A DNA stretch of 64,000 nt from Hansfordia pulvinata (taxonomy: Eukaryota > Ascomycota > Sordariomycetes > Xylariales), in assembly GCA_006538405.1 (NCBI GenBank), contig BJKQ01000037.1, forward strand, positions 35,431-99,430, written 5' to 3'. Of the stretch, positions 38,986-49,870 are shown piece after piece. The notes beneath the pieces are model-generated. The model was not told the origin of the DNA. It saw nothing but the letters and a program-made list of their open reading frames with translations, and ran no database searches. Made by a program: the position numbers and the translations under genes. The first letter of the stretch is position 1. Each line of letters starts with the position of its first letter.

Positions 38986-39800
38986 AAAACTTTTACATAA
39001 TAGATTATATTTTTTTTAAATATAACAAACTTATAGCTAGGTGCTAAAATATTAAAAACTAGGAGGATGATAATATCTGGCTGTGTTGTGATGTAGTCAC
39101 AATAAGCTCTCAAGGTGTGTGCTATATTTCGGTTACACTTGTGCGGAGCTCCATAAAAAAGATAAAGAAGGCGGAAGCTCCTCGAAAACGTGGAAGCTCT
39201 CATGAATTTAGCCTACTAACATTAAATAGTTAGGTTTTCGATCGTTTAATTATCTAATTCTTCAGTTTTAATTATTTTTCTGGTTCGATTCCAGAATAAG
39301 TTATGATTACTTATATTTTATAGACAACGTGCTATGCCCACTAAATCTTAAGAGGCTGTACGCGTACCTCTCCCTCCCCCCCCCCCTCTCTCTATTTTCC
39401 TTAGACCTTTAAGCTTAACTTAACCTAAGCCTTTAACTTTAACCTTTACCTTAACCTGTACCCAAGGCTCAGGTTATCGTACTGGAGAGTTTACACACGG
39501 TAATGGCCCTGGTTTGGGTTTAGGTTCTGTATAGTTTGTTGGTGAATTATCTTAAAGGATATATAGGGAAGCTGTACCCTATAATTTTTAGTCTAACTTA
39601 AACGTGCATATAGCAGGAGGTATACACTCCCTTCAATAATAAACCGTTCTGAAAGTAGATGTATGCCTTTTTCAGCCACATTAAACCTGTAATTATAATT
39701 TAAACGAAAAATCTACACAGTTACATAAAGGGTTGACTTATTAATTTTACGAGTACCTGATAATTTAGGGGCTTCTCGTTTTTTTTTTTTGTTAACTTTA
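38986..39800. repeat. rns-trnY spacer
   Basis: Holds short repeats and an interrupted hexamer array near 39416-39490 (ACCTTAACC, CAAGGCTCAGG). A lone T-arm-like sequence TCTGGTTCGATTCCAGA near 39279 does not complete a tRNA. Confidence 0.5.
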
Positions 39801-39886
39801 AGGAGACTCCCTTTATTGGCAAGAAGGGCTGAGCTGTAAACTCAGTAGTTTAGTAGACTTTAAGAGTTCGAATCTCTTGTTTCCTA
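39801..39886 (+). tRNA. trnY: tRNA-Tyr (GUA)
   Basis: Acceptor AGGAGAC pairs with GTTTCCT; anticodon arm CTGAG-CTGTAAA-CTCAG shows GTA; a long variable arm precedes the T arm AGAG-TTCGAAT-CTCT. First tRNA downstream of rns, as is common. Confidence 0.92.
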
Positions 39887-40600
39887 GTATAAAAAAAGAA
39901 TCCGTAGGATTTTTTTTTTACTCCTTGGACTTTTGAGTTTTATTTAATTTAAAAGCCGATATTTAGTTTTCTAGAGAGAGGGGGGGGGGAGGGGTTGCGT
40001 GTAAAGATGTTACCTACCCCCCCCCGTTGGAGATGCAAGTTTACCCTTAGTATATATAAAAGTATATATAAAAGTATTAATATCTGTGTATAGACTTTAA
40101 AATTTTTATTGTTTTAGTAGGACAGAGGGCGGAGCTTGCATGTTTACACTAATCGTAGAAGGGGTACCCAAGCAACCCTTGTATACCTCCGCCTATAAGA
40201 ATTATAGCCCTCCGCCCTCCACTTATATAGTTAGCAATCAGTGTATATAAGCAAGCTATTTAGACATAGGATTTAGATGTAAACCCCTATATATTTGTGC
40301 TTGCCATATCCAGAACCAGAACCGAAGGTTAAGGTGAAGGTTAAGGTTAAGGATCCGCAAGCTCGAACTTTAAGTATTTCATTTGTATCTAATCGAAGCG
40401 CAAGCTCACCTGTTATTCTTTACTTTATTTTTTTTTTTTCGTTCCCATATTAATATTAGGCTTACTAAAAAAAAAAAATTTTTTTTTGTTAGTTCGGTTT
40501 GATAACTTATCCTATGGACTTGTGTAAGGGGAGCCTGGATGAGAGCTAGGGTATCTTACAAGAATCCTCCACACCTCCCAGTAAGCTAAAAGATTCTTTA
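39887..40600. repeat. trnY-trnN spacer
   Basis: Contains poly-G/poly-C near 39979 and 40012, a CATAAGAATTATAGCCC-like module near 40190, and a compound hexamer array at 40299-40364 (CCAGAA then GGTTAAGG then GCAAGCTC). No gene seen. Confidence 0.6.
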
Positions 40601-40671
40601 GTCTCTATAGCTCAATGGTAGAGCTTGATACTGTTAATATCATGATAGATGTTCGATTCATCTTAGAGGCG
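40601..40671 (+). tRNA. trnN: tRNA-Asn (GUU)
   Basis: Anticodon arm TGATA-CTGTTAA-TATCA shows GTT; acceptor GTCTCTA with TAGAGGC; D arm GCTCAATGGTAGAGC; T arm GATG-TTCGATT-CATC. Confidence 0.93.
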
Positions 40672-40689
40672 TAATCTAATTCTAACTAA

Positions 40690-40761
40690 GGGATATTAGC
40701 ATAGTGGTAATGCGTATGACTTTTAATCATCTTTATGTGAGTTCGAATCTCTCATATCCTA
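40690..40761 (+). tRNA. trnK: tRNA-Lys (UUU), second copy
   Basis: Acceptor GGGATAT with ATATCCT, D arm GCATAGTGGTAATGC, anticodon arm ATGA-CTTTTAA-TCAT showing TTT, T arm GAG-TTCGAAT-CTC. Sequence differs widely from the trnK at 22743, so they are not recent duplicates. Confidence 0.88.
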
Positions 40762-41454
40762 ATTAATTATTAGGAGGCTTTAACTACGCACTAGATTTTT
40801 TAAGTGTGTTATTCGAGGTGAGCTTGCCTCCCTTACCTTTTTTAACTAACTATAGTTCTTACTTTTTGTGTGGGCTGGTAGAGCAGTTCCTTATGAGGCT
40901 GATCCGGAGGATCAGCAAGCTCTGCTCTCATGAATTTCGCGTAGCCAGCCCACCCTCTCTAAGAATTTAGCGCACGGGGGGGGGGGTACCCCCCCCTCCG
41001 CTCTTGAAGGCCTTAACTTTATTTAAGATAACGGACATTTCAAAATAGCTAGAATAATATAGATATTAAGGTGACACTTTAAAATTCTCCTTTTCGTACT
41101 ATAATTAACACAGAAATATAATACTTTAGAGGGTGTCTGAGGTACCCGTCCCACCCTTTAAAGATTTATCATTCCTAAATATTTAAATAAACCGTAGGCC
41201 TAAAATAAAGCTCCCTTCTTCTGTTAACTTTCCTTGTTTCATTGATAGAGTTTATACTATTTAGTAGCCTAAATTACTAAGGTAATCTTTCACCTATTTC
41301 CTCTTTCCTCCTTCCTTACCTTTTTTTTTTTATTATTATCCTGAACCTTAACCAAAAGAGAATTTACACACGTAGAGGAGGCGGAGGCGGTTCCCTTAAG
41401 AATTATAGCACACCCTCCCCGGATTAGCAGACTACAAGAAAAAAAAGCGAACAA
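40762..41454. repeat. trnK-trnG spacer
   Basis: 40868-40977 is a roughly 110-base element also found near 42340-42445 (GTGTGGGCTGG...GATCAGCAAGCTCTGCTCTC...GAATTTAGCGC), ending in a G/GGTACC/C hairpin at 40976-40997. A short hexamer remnant lies near 41339. No gene seen. Confidence 0.65.
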
Positions 41455-41525
41455 GTGATTATAATTTAATGGTAAAATGGCTGTCTTCCAAATAGAGTAT
41501 GTTGGTTCAAGTCCGACTAGTCACA
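41455..41525 (+). tRNA. trnG: tRNA-Gly (UCC)
   Basis: Acceptor GTGATTA with TAGTCAC; anticodon loop TTCCAAA shows TCC; D arm with ATGG; T arm GTTGG-TTCAAGT-CCGAC. Confidence 0.92.
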
Positions 41526-41694
41526 ATTTAAATGTAGCTTTTATTAAGTGATAGGTGATAACTTATGCTTTGGTATACTTAATTATGTAACGTAGTAAGG
41601 TAAGGAAGGAGGCTACTCCTCTCCCCTCTCCTCCTTTAAAAATTGCACTCGTAGTGATGTATTTTTTATAGTTAAGGTATATAATAACTAAATA

Positions 41695-41767
41695 GAATCA
41701 GTAACTTAATTGGTCGAGAGCTACTTTGTCACAGTAGTAGATGTCGGTTCGAATCCGACCTGTTTCG
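41695..41767 (+). tRNA. trnD: tRNA-Asp (GUC)
   Basis: Anticodon arm CTACT-TTGTCAC-AGTAG shows GTC; acceptor GAATCAG with CTGTTTC; T arm GTCGG-TTCGAAT-CCGAC is perfect. Confidence 0.92.
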
Positions 41768-42165
41768 TATAAAGTTGGCCTTCAACTAAAGAGTATAAAG
41801 CGCACAAATAGTAAAAACAGAGGGTGATGGAGCGTTTATGAATACCTATGAAAACCCTATCCCCACCCCTTTTTCCGACTTTGTTTTTTCAGTATAAAGG
41901 CAAACTCTTGATGTGCGAAGGCACTTCCTACCCGATCCCCTTGCAAGCTCCCTAATTTTTTAGTCTCCTTAATCCGAGGTTAGGGATAAACAATTAAGGA
42001 GTTAGTGTCGGAGATTGGTATTTTGTATGCTAAATATATAGCTTAAAGGCGAGATATTTTAGTGCGGAGCTCGTAAAGATACACGTTATAGCTTGAAAAT
42101 TAAGCCTAAAGTGCTAATTTGTTTATATATAATACCAATAATAGCTTTAATAAATACAACACAAA
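41768..42165. other. trnD-trnS spacer
   Basis: About 400 bases with few repeats (CTTGCAAGCTCCC near 41940); no gene seen. Confidence 0.5.
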
Positions 42166-42245
42166 GGGAGTATTGCCATAGGTAGGGCGAGTTGTTTGCT
42201 AAACAATGTCTATTAGATCGGAGTGTTCGAGTCACTTTGCTCCCG
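42166..42245 (+). tRNA. trnS: tRNA-Ser (GCU)
   Basis: Anticodon arm TTGT-TTGCTAA-ACAA shows GCT; acceptor GGGAG with CTCCC; a type II variable arm precedes T arm GAGTG-TTCGAGT-CACTT. Confidence 0.9.
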
Positions 42246-42571
42246 TTATATTTATAATAGCTATAGCTTGGCTTGTTTTTAGGTGGAGGAATTTTTTAGC
42301 TACTTGCACCCATAAGAATTATAGCTCTTTTACTTTTTGTGTGGGCTGGCAGAGCGGTTCCTTGTGAGGCTGATCCTCCGGATCAGCAAGCTCTGCTCTC
42401 ATGAATTTCGCGCAGCCAGCCTACCCTCTCTAAGAATTTAGCGCGGGTGGGGGGGTACCCTCCCCCCCCTCCGCTCTTTTTTATGAGCAGAGCTTGCTTG
42501 CGCTCACCTTCCCTAAAAAAAAAATTTTTTTTTAGCCCACCCTTCCGAGCTCCTCATGAAATTAAACAAAA
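42246..42571. repeat. trnS-trnW spacer
   Basis: Holds the second copy of the roughly 110-base element (42338-42445), followed by a G/GGTACC/C hairpin (42446-42470), GAGCAGAGCTTGCTTGCGC, and an A9T9 run near 42517. Confidence 0.7.
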
Positions 42572-42642
42572 AAGAGTATAATTTAATGGTAAAATAGGGA
42601 GCTTCAACCTCCAATTTCTCTGTTCGAATCAGAGTACTCTTG
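42572..42642 (+). tRNA. trnW: tRNA-Trp (UCA)
   Basis: Acceptor AAGAGTA with TACTCTT; anticodon loop CTTCAAC shows TCA, able to read UGA and UGG and so consistent with code 4. In related genomes it sits in the V-I-S-W-P group before rnl; here it lies before nad6. Confidence 0.93.
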
Positions 42643-43402
42643 AATAAATATATAAATTTTAAGCTAAAGTTCGAGCTTGCGGATCCTTAACCTTAACCTT
42701 CACCTTCGGTTCTGGTTCTGGATATGGCACGCACAAATAGAGTTAGGTTTTCTTAAAAGCGTAGGGTACAAGCTCGCGTTTCAGTGATGAAAGTGTAAAG
42801 CGTGCTATTTTTCTCAAGGTGAGAGGAGAGTGGGCCAAGCCCCCTCCCCCCCCCTTCACTCTTACACATACACAATAGTCCTTTTTTAAATTAGGATATT
42901 TTGTGCCTTAAGGGAGGGTATAGGTAGTCACTTAACCGTTTATCAGGAAGCTGATCCTGAAGATCTTATAGCTATAGCTCTCTGTGCTTATTTATATATT
43001 ATAATATTCTGTATAGAGTATTTTTTTTTTATAAGAAGTTTCATCTTCATTTATATCAGGCTTATGTTTACACAGAAAAAGGAGAGCTTGCATGTTTACA
43101 TTAATCGGAGAAGCCTCCCTGCCTAAACAGGAAAGTGTTATAGGTTATTATAATTAAGTTTCACCTTCTAATGATTTAGTCGAGGAGAGCTTGCATATCC
43201 GTGTGTAAACTCTCCATAACCAGAGCCAGAACCAGAACCAGAAGCAGAACCAGAACTTTGGGTTAAGGTTAAGGTAAAGGTTAAGGTTAAGGTTAAGGTT
43301 ATGGTTAAGGTTAAGGATCCGCAAGATATGTCTAAAGATAGTTTAAGTTTAATAAACTACAGTTTTCCTATTTAAAGGTTAAAAATTCTAATATATATAG
43401 AT
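42643..43402. repeat. trnW-nad6 spacer with two hexamer arrays
   Basis: 42672-42726 is GAGCTTGCGGATCC + CTTAAC + GGTTCTGG. 43181-43326 is a long reverse array (GAGCTTGC, GTGTGTAAACTCTCC, CCAGAA hexamers, about ten GGTTAA hexamers, GGATCCGCAAG). No gene seen. Confidence 0.75.
43181..43326. repeat. Compound hexamer repeat array (reverse orientation)
   Basis: GAGCTTGCATATCCGTGTGT, then about six CCAGAA-type hexamers with variants, TTTGGG, then about ten GGTTAA-type hexamers and GGATCCGCAAG. Longest array of the reverse orientation; ends about 75 bases before nad6. Confidence 0.9.
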
Positions 43403-44209
43403 ATGAATAATTTATTTACTATATATGAAACTTACACAAATGGTTATAGAACAGAAGTTTTAGATATTATATCTTTATTAGCTATTTTATGTGGAATATT
43501 TGTAATTATAAGTAAAAATCCTATCGTTTCAGTTTTATTTTTAATAGGGTTATTTGCTAATATATCGTGTTATTTAATATTAATAGGTTTAAGCTTTATA
43601 GGTTTATCTTATTTAATTGTATACATAGGTGCTGTTTCCATATTATTTTTATTTATTTTAATGTTAATAAATATTAGAATAAGCGAATTGCAAAGTAACA
43701 CTAGTAATAGTATACCTTTAGCTGCAGCTATAGCAGTATCTTTTAATTATCCTGTGTTTCAATTATTACCTTATAACATAGCTATTTTAAATAGCTATGG
43801 AGCAGGTGGAAGAGAGCTTGCGCCTTCATCAGGAGGGTTTACAGGTTTACCTGAAATTGCACCTAAAATAAGTACTTTAAATAATATTTTATACAATATT
43901 TCGAGTCCGCGTACAGAGGGAGGGGTAGCCCACTCCGCTAGTTCTAGTTCTTCTTCACATAATTTACACAACGTAGAGTTAGGTGGAGGTTTAACAGGAG
44001 GTGCTAGCTCTGCAGACATAACTTCAAATAATGATATCTTATTTGTTACAAGTAAAATATGGGATGGTAATTTAATAGAAAACACACATATTACTAGTAT
44101 AGGTAACATAATGTATACTAATTATAATATGTGACTTATTATAGCTAGTTTTATATTATTATTAGCAATGGTAGGATCTATAGTTATAACTATAAAACAA
44201 CGTAACTAA
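43403..44209 (+). CDS. nad6: NADH dehydrogenase subunit 6
   Basis: Membrane subunit of complex I, 268 aa. Four N-terminal helices are seen, including LIGLSFIGLSYLIVYIGAVS, the conserved Nad6 core, and a final helix ending VGSIVITIKQRN. Between helices 4 and 5 is a long polar loop (residues about 130-230) rich in Ser/Asn/Gly, which carries in-frame repeat-derived segments: GRELAPSS from a GAGCTTGCGCC unit (about 43812) and SPRTEGGVAH from a GC-rich stretch near 43905-43930. The loop makes the protein longer than in many fungi. TGA near 44132 is read as W. Confidence 0.95.
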
Positions 44210-44388
44210 AGGAGATTTGATCGATGTTTAGACCTCGCGCACGTTTCACGTTTCACGTTTCATACTAAAAGGGAATAGGGGGCAAGTTTTTATTAGATAG
44301 CTAGGTCCCACCCCTATAGCTTTATATATGTAAAGGCTCGAAGCTTAAGCTTCACAAAATAAATAAAGGAATGTTATTACAACCTACA

Positions 44389-44460
44389 AAGAGATTAGCT
44401 CAATGGTAGAGCAACCGTTTTACACACGGTAGGTTGGGTGTTCGAATCACCTGTTTCTTA
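44389..44460 (+). tRNA. trnV: tRNA-Val (UAC)
   Basis: Anticodon arm ACCGT-TTTACAC-ACGGT shows TAC; acceptor AAGAGAT with GTTTCTT; D arm GCTCAATGGTAGAGC; T arm GGTG-TTCGAAT-CACC. Confidence 0.94.
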
Positions 44461-44725
44461 ACGTTCGGAAGTTATAGGTTAACTTTAAAAGTACTCATTA
44501 GTTTTGTAGCTTATATAGTTTTATTATATATTTTAACTTATACATAAACTTTAAAATAGAATAAATAGCACGCTTCGTTGATCCTAGGATAGAAGAGCTT
44601 GCTGACCTACCTGGGTTAACCTAAGCTATCTTCCTTATATTCTTTTAGTTTTGTTTTGTATTTTTAGATTGTTTAAATTATATACTTAGTATGTTTTTTT
44701 CATTTTTGACTTTATTTTTTTATAT

Positions 44726-45535
44726 ATGACTCAACTTATAAGAAGCAATTTTCAAAATCATCCGTTTCACTTAGTTTCTCCATCACCGTGGCCTTTAAAT
44801 ACTAGTGTAAGTTTACTTAGTTTAACTCTTAGTGGTGCATTAAGTATGCACTCTTTTAGTAATGCTTATATTATTACTTTATTATCTTTATTTGCCGTAA
44901 TTTTATCTATGACATTTTGATTTAGAGATATCATAGCTGAGGGTACATTTTTAGGTAACCATACTTTAGCTGTTCAAAAAGGGTTAAATTTAGGTGTTAT
45001 ATTATTTATAGTATCTGAAGCTTTATTCTTTATGGCTATATTTTGAGCATTTTTTCATAGTGCTCTTACACCTACAGTTGAATTAGGTGCACAATGACCT
45101 CCTTTAGGTATTGAATCAGTTAATGCTTTTGAACTTCCTTTATTAAATACATTTATTTTATTAGGTAGTGGTGTAACTATAACTTATTCACATCACTCTT
45201 TAATTCAAGGAAACAGAACAGGAGCTATATACGGTTCAATAGCTACTGTAATACTAGCTTTAGTGTTTACAGTATTCCAAGGTGTAGAATACGCTGTATC
45301 TTCATTTACTATAAGTGATGGTGCTTACGGTTCATCATTTTATTTTAGTACAGCCTTTCATGGGTTACATGTAATTATAGGTACTATTTTTATAGCTGTA
45401 GCTTTATGAAGAATTATAGCATACCATTTAACAGATAATCATCATTTAGGATTTGAAAGTTCTATCTTGTATTGACATTTTGTTGACGTTGTTTGATTAT
45501 TTCTTTATGTATCAGTATATTACTGAGGTTCTTAA
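44726..45535 (+). CDS. cox3: Cytochrome c oxidase subunit 3
   Basis: Core membrane subunit of complex IV, 269 aa, uninterrupted. Begins [20 protein letters not shown], a typical fungal start; conserved segments include [36 protein letters not shown] and the end [20 protein letters not shown]. Seven hydrophobic helices are apparent. It has no intron and no GC repeat insertions, unlike its neighbours. It lies between trnV and trnI, within the trnV-I-S-P series before rnl. Confidence 0.98.
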
Positions 45536-45953
45536 TCTAATTGTTACTAAAACTGTTATACAAGCGTACCTTTTAAGAGTAGAGGATGTGCGGAGGGCTA
45601 AATTATAATGGGCTGCGCAAGCTAAAGCTACGCCCATAAAAATTATAGCCCCTCCTTGCGTAGGCTAAATTCTTAGGGAGGGCTGCGCAAGCTAAAGCTC
45701 CGCCCACCCTCATGAATTTAGGAGCCTATTTTTAAAGGAGAGCAGAGCTTGCTTGGTTTTGACTACTGATCCTTTGGATAAACAGCAAGCCTCCTTCTTC
45801 GATTAAAGCCACACCACACTAATAAAAACCTCGCTTCCCCTGTTTATAAGGTGGAAACGCTCTCTTAACGTATTCATAGGGAAAGCTTGCTCTGACGGTA
45901 GAATTTGCGGAGCCGTCAATAGCTAGCTCGCGTTTATTCAATCTAATACTACT
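45536..45953. repeat. cox3-trnI spacer
   Basis: Contains the 60-base element again (45660-45720), a CATAAAAATTATAGCCCCTCC module, and GAGCAGAGCTTGCTTGG with CTGATCCTTTGGATAAACAGC. No gene seen. Confidence 0.65.
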
Positions 45954-46025
45954 AATTCTTTAGTTTAATAGGTAAAACACATTTTTGATAGAAATGTTAT
46001 TCAAGTTCAAGTCTTGGAAGAATTA
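45954..46025 (+). tRNA. trnI: tRNA-Ile (GAU)
   Basis: Perfect acceptor AATTCTT with AAGAATT; anticodon arm CATTT-TTGATAG-AAATG shows GAT; T arm CAAG-TTCAAGT-CTTG. Confidence 0.94.
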
Positions 46026-46170
46026 AAGGGGGGGGGTGGTTAAATTATGAGAGCTTGCGCCTTAAGTAAGAGGATTTAGAGGCACCCTATGCCCTGTTGG
46101 TCTTTTTACAAGAAAGTTATCCAGAGGATCAGAAGTCATCCAAAGGATCAGAAGTCATCCAGAACCTTGA

Positions 46171-46256
46171 AGAGAATTGATCGAGTGGTTTAAGATGGTA
46201 AGTTTGAGTTTTACTTGGCCTTAAGGGTCACATCCGTTCGAATCGGATATTCTCTG
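46171..46256 (+). tRNA. trnS: tRNA-Ser (UGA)
   Basis: Acceptor AGAGAAT with ATTCTCT; anticodon arm GTAAG-TTTGAGT-TTTAC shows TGA; a type II variable arm (TTGGCCTTAAGGGTCA) precedes T arm ATCCG-TTCGAAT-CGGAT. Confidence 0.93.
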
Positions 46257-46586
46257 TATTAGTTTGAGTTTAGCTTTATAAGGCATGGTGAAGGGTACCT
46301 ATTTATATAGGTAGCTTTATACTTCTGAGTCTTTGTTTATACTTTTTGTGTGGGGGGGGAGCTATAATTATAGCCCTCCTAAAAAATCCTTCCCTAATAA
46401 ATTTAGCCCGCCCTCTATAATAATTTAGCGCAAGCTCTTTCTTATGAGCGAAGGGGAGGGGAGAGGGTACTACATTCCGCTTTCTTTTTAGTAGAATATA
46501 GCTCTCTAAAAAGGATAAAAGCAAGCTTTCCTCCTTCCTCTTTCTTAGGTTAAAACGTCCCACACTTTTATATCCAATATTTTCAA
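46257..46586. repeat. trnS-trnP spacer
   Basis: Holds GAGCTATAATTATAGCCC, GCGCAAGCTCTTTCTTATGAG and other short units; no gene seen. Confidence 0.5.
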
Positions 46587-46659
46587 CGGATTAGGGCCGG
46601 GTTGGTTAGGCGCCCCTTTTGGGTAGGGGAGAAGTTACGTTCGAATCGTAATAATCCGA
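46587..46659 (+). tRNA. trnP: tRNA-Pro (UGG)
   Basis: Acceptor CGGATTA with TAATCCG; anticodon arm CCCCT-TTTGGGT-AGGGG shows TGG. It immediately precedes rnl, the usual place in this lineage. Confidence 0.95.
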
Positions 46660-49600
46660 AAATATTTATTTTTAGAAATAAAGTGTACTTGATATAGAAA
46701 AAAGTTAATATGGTTTTATAATTATAAAAGTTAGATACAGCTTGCTGTAATTCTTATATAATTATGCCATAAACAAGTATACAAAGAGATTATTAGGGAT
46801 CCCTGTAATTAGCTATGTATTAAAGAGTGACAAAAAATTATGTAGACTATAGCTGCAAGGAGAGGTTACACCTTTCTGTGTAAGGCGGGCGCAAGCTCTG
46901 CTATCATGCAAGCTATAGCTTCAAACATATTAACTCTAAGAGAAATTAAATAATAAACGAAGGCGAATTGAAATATCTTAGTAGCTTCAGGAAAAGAAAT
47001 CAAACGAGATTCTATAAGTAGTGTGAATGAAAGTAGAAGAGCCTATATATTAATAAGTAAAATAGACACAAACCTGTTTAAATATTAAGGGGAACCTTCC
47101 TCTAAGGCTAAATATAATACATAAGCGACAGCGAATAGTACCGTGAGGGAAAGGGTTGAAATAGTAGTTTTATAAGCAGCTCAAGTTATTTTACGAGAGC
47201 GTACCTTTTGCATAATGGGTCACCAAGTTAACATTAGATGCGAGCAAATTGCGCAGTTAAAACAATGATCAAACAAATGAATTAGTGTCTAAAGTTAGAC
47301 CCGAAGCTAGGTGATCTTACTATGGTCAGGACTATAAAGGTCCGAACGGGTTATTGTTGCATAAATATCCGAAGAACTATGGTAAGTTTAGTGAAAGACA
47401 AATCTGACCTAGATAGCTGGTTTTCTGCGAAACCTATAATAGTAGGCAATTCAAGTAACATTATCGCAGGTACAGAACTTAATCTCAGGCAAGATGTAAT
47501 TTATTTAGGAGGCGTGCTTCTATGTTGAGGCTTATACTCTTAAATATACATTTACGTTTGTGCAGATCGGGGGGTCGTGAAGACTTTATCGGTGAGTATG
47601 TAGACTCGGAATGGCATATATGGATCTTGAATTATCAGACATAGAATGCTAAGGTTGTATGTCAAAAGGGAAACAGCCCAGAACAAGTGTTAAGGTTCCG
47701 AAATTATTATTAAGTGAAATTAAGAAGGTCTTTTCTTAAGTCGACAAGGAGATGGGCTTAGAAGCAGCCATTATTTAAAGATCTCGTAATAGAGCGCTTG
47801 TTAATACTAAATGGCATCGAAAATTTAGCGGATCTAAATAATATACCGAAACCTTGTCCATAAATTATAATGATAGTTTATTAAAGTAATTTACTGGGGT
47901 AGCAGAACATTGAGTAAACCTGCAACATTATATTAATTTTTAATAAATGTGTAAAAGTAAGAAGAGTAAAATCTTTACTATACAGTAAACTCAAGAGAGA
48001 ATGGTGACATGAGTAACAAAAAAGAAGTTTAAGAGAGGGGGCAAGGCAGAGTTTTTGTGTAGGCTATATAGTTCTCATGTAAGCTCTTGTTTCCCTCCAT
48101 CCTTGAACACTCGCCTAAAGCTTATGGTTAATTTAAAGTCAACGGCCTCTAAGTTATCAGTCCTAAAGGCTGAAGCGATGAGAAATAAAACTTATTACTT
48201 AAATGACAACACTTGAAAAGTGAAAAGTGTGCTGGAAAAATTAAGTAATATATTAAAAAGCTACAACAAACTAAACAGATGAGTTCTTTTTAATGAATAA
48301 AAAACCGTACCTAAAAACTGTGACAAGTAAGCTAGTAGAGTATACGAAGGCGTAAATGAGCTAACAATCATAAAGGAACTCGGCAAAATGACTACCGTAA
48401 CTTAGGGAGAAGGAGGGCTCATTCCTCCCGTTCTTGGTTATTAGCTGAAATAATGTTAATACGTAAAACAAGACGGGTAAGAAGGAAGAAGCATAAAATA
48501 GTGTTGTACGACTGTTTAATTAAAACAAAGCACTTTGCATAAAGACTTAAAGTCTAAGTATAGAGTGTGATTTCTGCCCGATCCCGGCTGGCTAACGAAA
48601 ATAACTGACCTTAATAGGTTGGGTACTGTAGGAACCCCCGGGCAATGGCGGCCTTAACGTGAGGGTCCTAAGGTAGCGGAATACCTTGACTGTTAAATGC
48701 AGTCTTTGCATGAATGATGTAACGATACAACAGCTGTCTCTATGATTGACTCAGTGAAATTGGCATAACTGTGCAGATACAGTTTACCTCTAGTTAGACG
48801 AGAAGACCCTATGCAGCTTTACTGTTACTAATTACTAGGTGCGGTTGGGGACAAATTTTAGTAAATAAGGTAATCGATAAGATAAAAATGTAATACCTTT
48901 ATTTGGGGATCGTACTGTGTAGGTTATATTAACCTTCTTTCTTAGAATCTAACGATTCTTTGAAGGTAACCTTAGAAAGGAAAAATCGCTAGGAGACAGT
49001 TTATGCGGGGCACAGACCCCACAAAGAGTAAATGGGAGTGTCCAATTATGTTATATATTTGTTAAAGCGTGAGCTTAAATTTAATCTCAACTGGTTACGT
49101 TTTACGTTTCTATTGAGATTAATAACAGACGTATAACTATATAAAATTTTGTTTTGGTCTTTAAGACTTAAACAAGAACTTTATTATCCTGGACTATAAA
49201 TTATAACGGTTCATAAGCTATCTTGCTCATGGATCGGTAAATTTGAAAGACTTCAAGGAGTCGTCTAGGAAACCCGGTTTACCGGGTAGTTCATTATTGT
49301 TTGTTTGTAATAGTAGGTAGCGATGCTATATTCTATCTTATATATGTATAGAGGTACAAGCCTAGATACGGAACTTGTTCCGTGTCTAATTTTGATCTTT
49401 GCTTTTTTTGTAGTTTCTACCTTTTATGGGCTTTATCCTTTAATATAAAGGAGCAAGACTATAGCTTGCTCTGACGACCGAGGGTGACGTAAGTTTCCCT
49501 TTGCCGTCTAAAGTTTGCTATAGCTCTAATTTAGCTCGGTTTAAATATACAACCCATTTATGAGGAGCAATTTATCAATTAGGTAAGATTTTTACTATAG

Positions 49601-49870
49601 CGAAATTAGTTGTAATTAAAAAGTTACGAAGGGTAATCCTTTCTAATAATTTATTATCTGTAGCTGTTATATGTTTTATTTTAAGTAAATATATCGTGTA
49701 TCTACTAAACATAAAACAGTTATGGTTCTGTATATTACTTACCAAGTTTAATGGCTAAATCTTGCCTTACTGTTTGACCACCAACAAGTCTTACAGTCGC
49801 GTAAGCGGGGCATAGGATCACAAGACACCTTAAGGAAAGGTCTTGGATTATTGGAAAAGCTACGCTAGGG

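Noticed and set aside
38767..39203. Minus-strand frames at the rns 3' end
   Set aside because: They are antisense to conserved rRNA sequence and the spacer; no domain.
39236..39305. T-arm-like TCTGGTTCGATTCCAGA downstream of rns
   Set aside because: No convincing acceptor, D or anticodon arm; possible remnant only.
43795..44109. Minus-strand 104-codon frame
   Set aside because: Antisense shadow of the nad6 polar loop.
47322..47528. 68-codon frame inside rnl
   Set aside because: Lies wholly within conserved large-subunit rRNA sequence.
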